A stretch of 64,000 nucleotides of DNA. Origin: Nipponacmea schrenckii. Its lineage: Eukaryota; Mollusca; Gastropoda; Lottiidae. Shown here piece by piece: positions 60,541-64,000 of this stretch. Under the pieces are notes generated by a model. The model did not search any database. It was not told the origin of the DNA and saw only the letters and a program-made list of their open reading frames with translations. Numbering within the stretch: the stretch's first letter is position 1; every line of letters starts with the position of its first letter. Position numbers and translations under genes: made by a program. The stretch is from assembly GCA_030562195.1 (NCBI GenBank), contig JAUJPP010000011.1, positions 1,240,001 through 1,304,000 of the forward strand, read 5' to 3'.

Positions 60541-63421
60541 GTCTCTTTCTGGTCACGCTCCCCAGCCATAACTGCAAATGTCTTACACAATCTAGCGTGA
60601 TATTGTAACGTAATCTTGTGCTCGTTGTTGTTTAAATGTAAAATGACGCATTTTTGTTCTACCGGAAATGACGTAGAACGTCACAAATTTTATTTTTGTT
60701 TACTAACTCACGGCTCGTTATTTTATCCAATCTGGTTCGGACTTTTTTTATTTACTACTTATAACTTAGATTTACATAATAGCAGTTTAAAAATTTTGAA
60801 ATTTTTACTTTTGTTGCTGACTTTTTCATTTTAAAATTTAACACTTTTTCTAACTTTTGCAATTTTGATTAGATCGAAATCAAAATTTGCAGTTAGATAA
60901 ACATTTTTCTTGTCAAGAAAAATCTGTTTTCAAAATGTCGACATCACTTCCGGTTTCGGCGTCATACGTCGCTAAACTTCGAATTTTCACTTCCGGAATT
61001 CTAAAGATATTTGAATTTTTTTTTTTGCAATTAGTTACTATTAACCCATAATGATTTTATAATTAACAAAAATTGAACCGGAAGTAACAGATCAGTCGCC
61101 ATCATTAAACCACTTACTTTTGTAAAGTGAAAAATTGGGCCTTAGGGGTTAATCGGACAATTGTAATTTTGATGTCTATGCAATCTTCAATCGATTGCTA
61201 ACAATTCTTAGGAAGCCGAATTTTGAATTTCGTTTTAGCTTACCTTTCATTTCCGGTTCTTTTTTTTCACTCAGTGCCTAATTTTCCAACGTTCATATAT
61301 CGTGACCTTGACCTTCGGTGACCATGTGACCTGCACAAAAGTTGTTGCCCTTGTCGAGATCTATCCATTGATGTCTTCATTTTTGTTGTGAAATGTCAAC
61401 TTCCGGTTTTACAGCCATTTGAAAATTGCACTTTTTAACTTCGAAGAGCTCTGTCACGTGACCTCATTTACATACGTCAAAATTTCTTTTAAGTCCTTAT
61501 TACGCGTAATTTATTCTTTCCAATGGTGTATAACACTTTATATTTTGATCAAAATTGCGCTTTTAAATATTAGAAAATTTTGTTCTTAGTTCTATATTAA
61601 TTGTGCGTGATTTATGAAAAAGCACGTGTTTTTTTTTTTAAAATTTTCGTCTTATTTTTTCACAAAAATTGGTAGATGAGTAGACAAAAAATTATCATTA
61701 AAGATTCCGATAAAACATTTTCCGAAATTAGCCGGAAACGTCCGAAAATGACCAAAAAATGAAGAAAATCACAGAAATCGGAATTTTCGGATTAAATTTT
61801 TGCACAAACTTGCAATTTTTTTATTCCACAGAATTAGTACCATCAATATCTTCATTTTGTATGTATGCCATTTATGCAAATTCCTAACCGTTTGATCGCC
61901 ATCTTGAAATATGCAAATTATTGGAAAAATACTACTCGTCCGCCATTTTTAATCCTATTTTTTCAGACTTGTTTTAAAATATAATTTGGATAATTATCTA
62001 GGTCCTCTAGTGGCATATTTTTCGATTTCAAATTTGTTTTTGGACCAGGTCCTGCCAAAGTTTTTCAAAACTGACTTCCGTCTGAAAGTTCATAACTTTT
62101 GAACTCTACCATATGCATCCTTTTGATCTCAAAACAACATCATCAGAGAGGCACTGGACTGGAATCCCCAAGGGCATAGAAGACAAGGACGACCTTAACA
62201 TAGCTTGAAAAGAATAAGACTAAAAGAGCTAGGAAGGATTGGCAAGACCTGGAATGAAGCAAAAAGAACAGCTCATAATAGAGTGAGATGGAGAACGTCT
62301 GTAGCAGCCCTATTCTCCGCAAGGAACGAAGAGGACTAACTTACTAATATGCATCCTTTATTTTTCTGCACAATCATCTTCATTGGCTAAAGGTTCATAT
62401 GATACCTTGATTTCTAATTTTAGTACAGAACATATGGATTAATAGGGATCCAAAAATTGGTAATTTGCATATTTCTCGTATCTTCAGATGGTTATATCTC
62501 ATGAACAAGACTCTTGGCAACATTCTAATTGACATTATTGGGTGTGATTTTTATCAGCTTTCTAACAATATCTTTATTTTAGCTATAGACCGAAAACTGA
62601 TGAAAATACGCCTAGTAGAAAATAAGCGATTTTAACATTCATATTTTTTTTATATTTAGTTCTATTTAACTTAAAAACAAAATTCGAACAGATTTATAAT
62701 GTGCAAATTCCCAGCTTTCAAGCAATATATAAATCATTATGTATAAATAAAAATTGCGAAAAGTTTAAGAATAAAATTACACTCTAATTAAACAGATATA
62801 AATGCAACAGGTCATAAAATCTGATTGTGTTAATTTCTTATCTTTTGGTCAAGACACAAATTTTGACATTTCCAGTTAAAGTATCCCCAACCAATCAAAA
62901 CAAGTCATTAGACTTTGTGGGCGTGGTTAAACCCAGATATTTTACATCACTGTGTGTATTTTTCTTTCAATCGAAATAGGGTCTCGGAGGATCAGTCAAT
63001 ATGTGTTATTTTGATGGACATGTATATAGAATCTATAACCGATTGCCGAAATTTATATGGAAACTGATTTTTGAATTTTTAATTTGATTTTGATTTAATT
63101 ACGATTAAAAATTATAAAAACTTAGAAGGTGTATATTGTGACGTTGACCTTTGGCGATCTTTATACCTGTACATATGTGATACGTTCTATCCAATGACAT
63201 ATTAAGCTTTATAGCAAAATGTAAACTTTCGGTTTATCGGCATTTAAAAATTGCGAATTTTTCCTATAAAACGGTCAATTCACAATTTTTGACATTTCCA
63301 GTTGAAGTTTCCAAAACAAGTCAATGGTCTTTGTGGGCGTGGTTAAGCCCAGATATTTTTACATCACAAACCTTAATGATTGCCAGTCTATTAACAAGCT
63401 CAAATGTCACGTGTTAAATCA
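60541..63421 (+). mobile_element. D2: family D unit, cut by gap
   Basis: Begins GTCTCTTTCTGGTCACGC. It is nearly identical to D1 through the leader, paragraphs, LINE fragment and D-only region, and runs to TTAAATCA before the gap. No 3' terminus is visible. Confidence 0.65.
62124..62346 (+). pseudogene. LINE C-terminal fragment, copy 3 in D2
   Basis: Same insert with 13-bp flanks at 62111-62123 and 62347-62359. An in-frame TAA replaces TTA after QGRP, so the frame is broken; the C-terminal part up to the TAA at 62337-62339 is otherwise readable. Confidence 0.7.
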
Positions 63422-63921
63422 NNNNNNNNNNNNNNNNNNNNNNNNNNNNNNNNNNNNNNNNNNNNNNNNNNNNNNNNNNNNNNNNNNNNNNNNNNNNNNN
63501 NNNNNNNNNNNNNNNNNNNNNNNNNNNNNNNNNNNNNNNNNNNNNNNNNNNNNNNNNNNNNNNNNNNNNNNNNNNNNNNNNNNNNNNNNNNNNNNNNNNN
63601 NNNNNNNNNNNNNNNNNNNNNNNNNNNNNNNNNNNNNNNNNNNNNNNNNNNNNNNNNNNNNNNNNNNNNNNNNNNNNNNNNNNNNNNNNNNNNNNNNNNN
63701 NNNNNNNNNNNNNNNNNNNNNNNNNNNNNNNNNNNNNNNNNNNNNNNNNNNNNNNNNNNNNNNNNNNNNNNNNNNNNNNNNNNNNNNNNNNNNNNNNNNN
63801 NNNNNNNNNNNNNNNNNNNNNNNNNNNNNNNNNNNNNNNNNNNNNNNNNNNNNNNNNNNNNNNNNNNNNNNNNNNNNNNNNNNNNNNNNNNNNNNNNNNN
63901 NNNNNNNNNNNNNNNNNNNNN
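63422..63921. other. Assembly gap, 500 N
   Basis: Exactly 500 N inside a D unit. Confidence 0.95.
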
Positions 63922-64000
63922 ATACCTGTACATATGTGATACGTTCTATCCAATGACATATTAAGCTTTATAGCAAAATGTAAACTTTGGGTTTTATCGG
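63922..64000 (+). mobile_element. D-family sequence after the gap
   Basis: 79 bp matching 63162-63240 of D2, so the same D segment occurs on both sides of the gap, as at the 45613 gap. Confidence 0.6.

Noticed and set aside
1..64000. CRISPR array or a simple satellite explanation
   Set aside because: Repeat units are 1.5-2.2 kb, of several families, with transposon-type ends. There is no short direct-repeat/spacer pattern.

Overview
The window looks like a repeat-dominated stretch of an AT-rich animal genome, plausibly a mollusc or other marine invertebrate. That rests on the eukaryotic retroelement remains (LINE, Penelope-type GIY-YIG), poly-T tracts, splice-like signals and the absence of any operon or ribosome-binding-site organisation; the species cannot be told from the sequence. 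No intact host gene, tRNA, rRNA or CRISPR array was found. Three 500-N assembly gaps lie at 29439-29938, 45613-46112 and 63422-63921.

Almost the whole window is one head-to-tail array, all on the + strand, of about 28 copies of four related non-coding element families, named here A (about 1.58 kb), B (about 2.2 kb), C (about 2.0 kb) and D (longer, always interrupted by a gap). Twenty-four copies end in a short hairpin, 0-2 spacer bases, and CTAG followed by TT, the form of a Helitron 3' terminus. Several copies are preceded by a 5' hairpin cassette whose arm is complementary to a subterminal motif near the 3' hairpin. This is the asymmetric terminal inverted repeat layout described for Helitron2/Helentron elements. 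The clearest complete copy is C1 (16944-19030). No Rep/helicase gene is present, so these would be non-autonomous elements (HINE-like).

Order: A1 (partial), B/C chimera carrying two insertions (1370-6153), non-array block with transposase and Penelope-like remnants (6154-7657), A2, A3, B1, B2, A4, C1, B3 (with a 0.9 kb palindrome-rich insertion), A5, B4, B5, C2, gap, A6, non-array block with a broken gene fragment (31392-32082), B6 (partial), B7, B8, B9, B10, D1 (with gap), truncated D', short E terminus, B11, B12 fragment, A7, A8, B13, A9, A10, D2, gap, D continuation.

The unit bodies are built of internal 'paragraphs' of a few hundred bases that repeat within a unit and between families. 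They carry dense copies of CACTTCCGG/ACCGGAAG (ETS-like), GCCGCCAT (YY1-like), TGACCTTGACCTTTG (nuclear-receptor half-sites) and CACGTG, plus (GATTTT)n. Every B 3' end carries a G-rich tract that fits a G-quadruplex pattern.

The only long coding region is a 5'-truncated LINE reverse transcriptase (3318-5783) inserted in a C-type body with a 7-bp target duplication. Smaller coding remains are a phospholipase A2-like fragment in a terminal-inverted-repeat insert (3022-3237), a DDE-transposase-like fragment present twice (6923-7243, 7556-7648), a GIY-YIG fragment (7450-7557), a LINE C-terminal fragment fixed inside the D family (three copies), and an unidentified frameshifted gene piece whose reading frame stops in the CTAG of unit A6.
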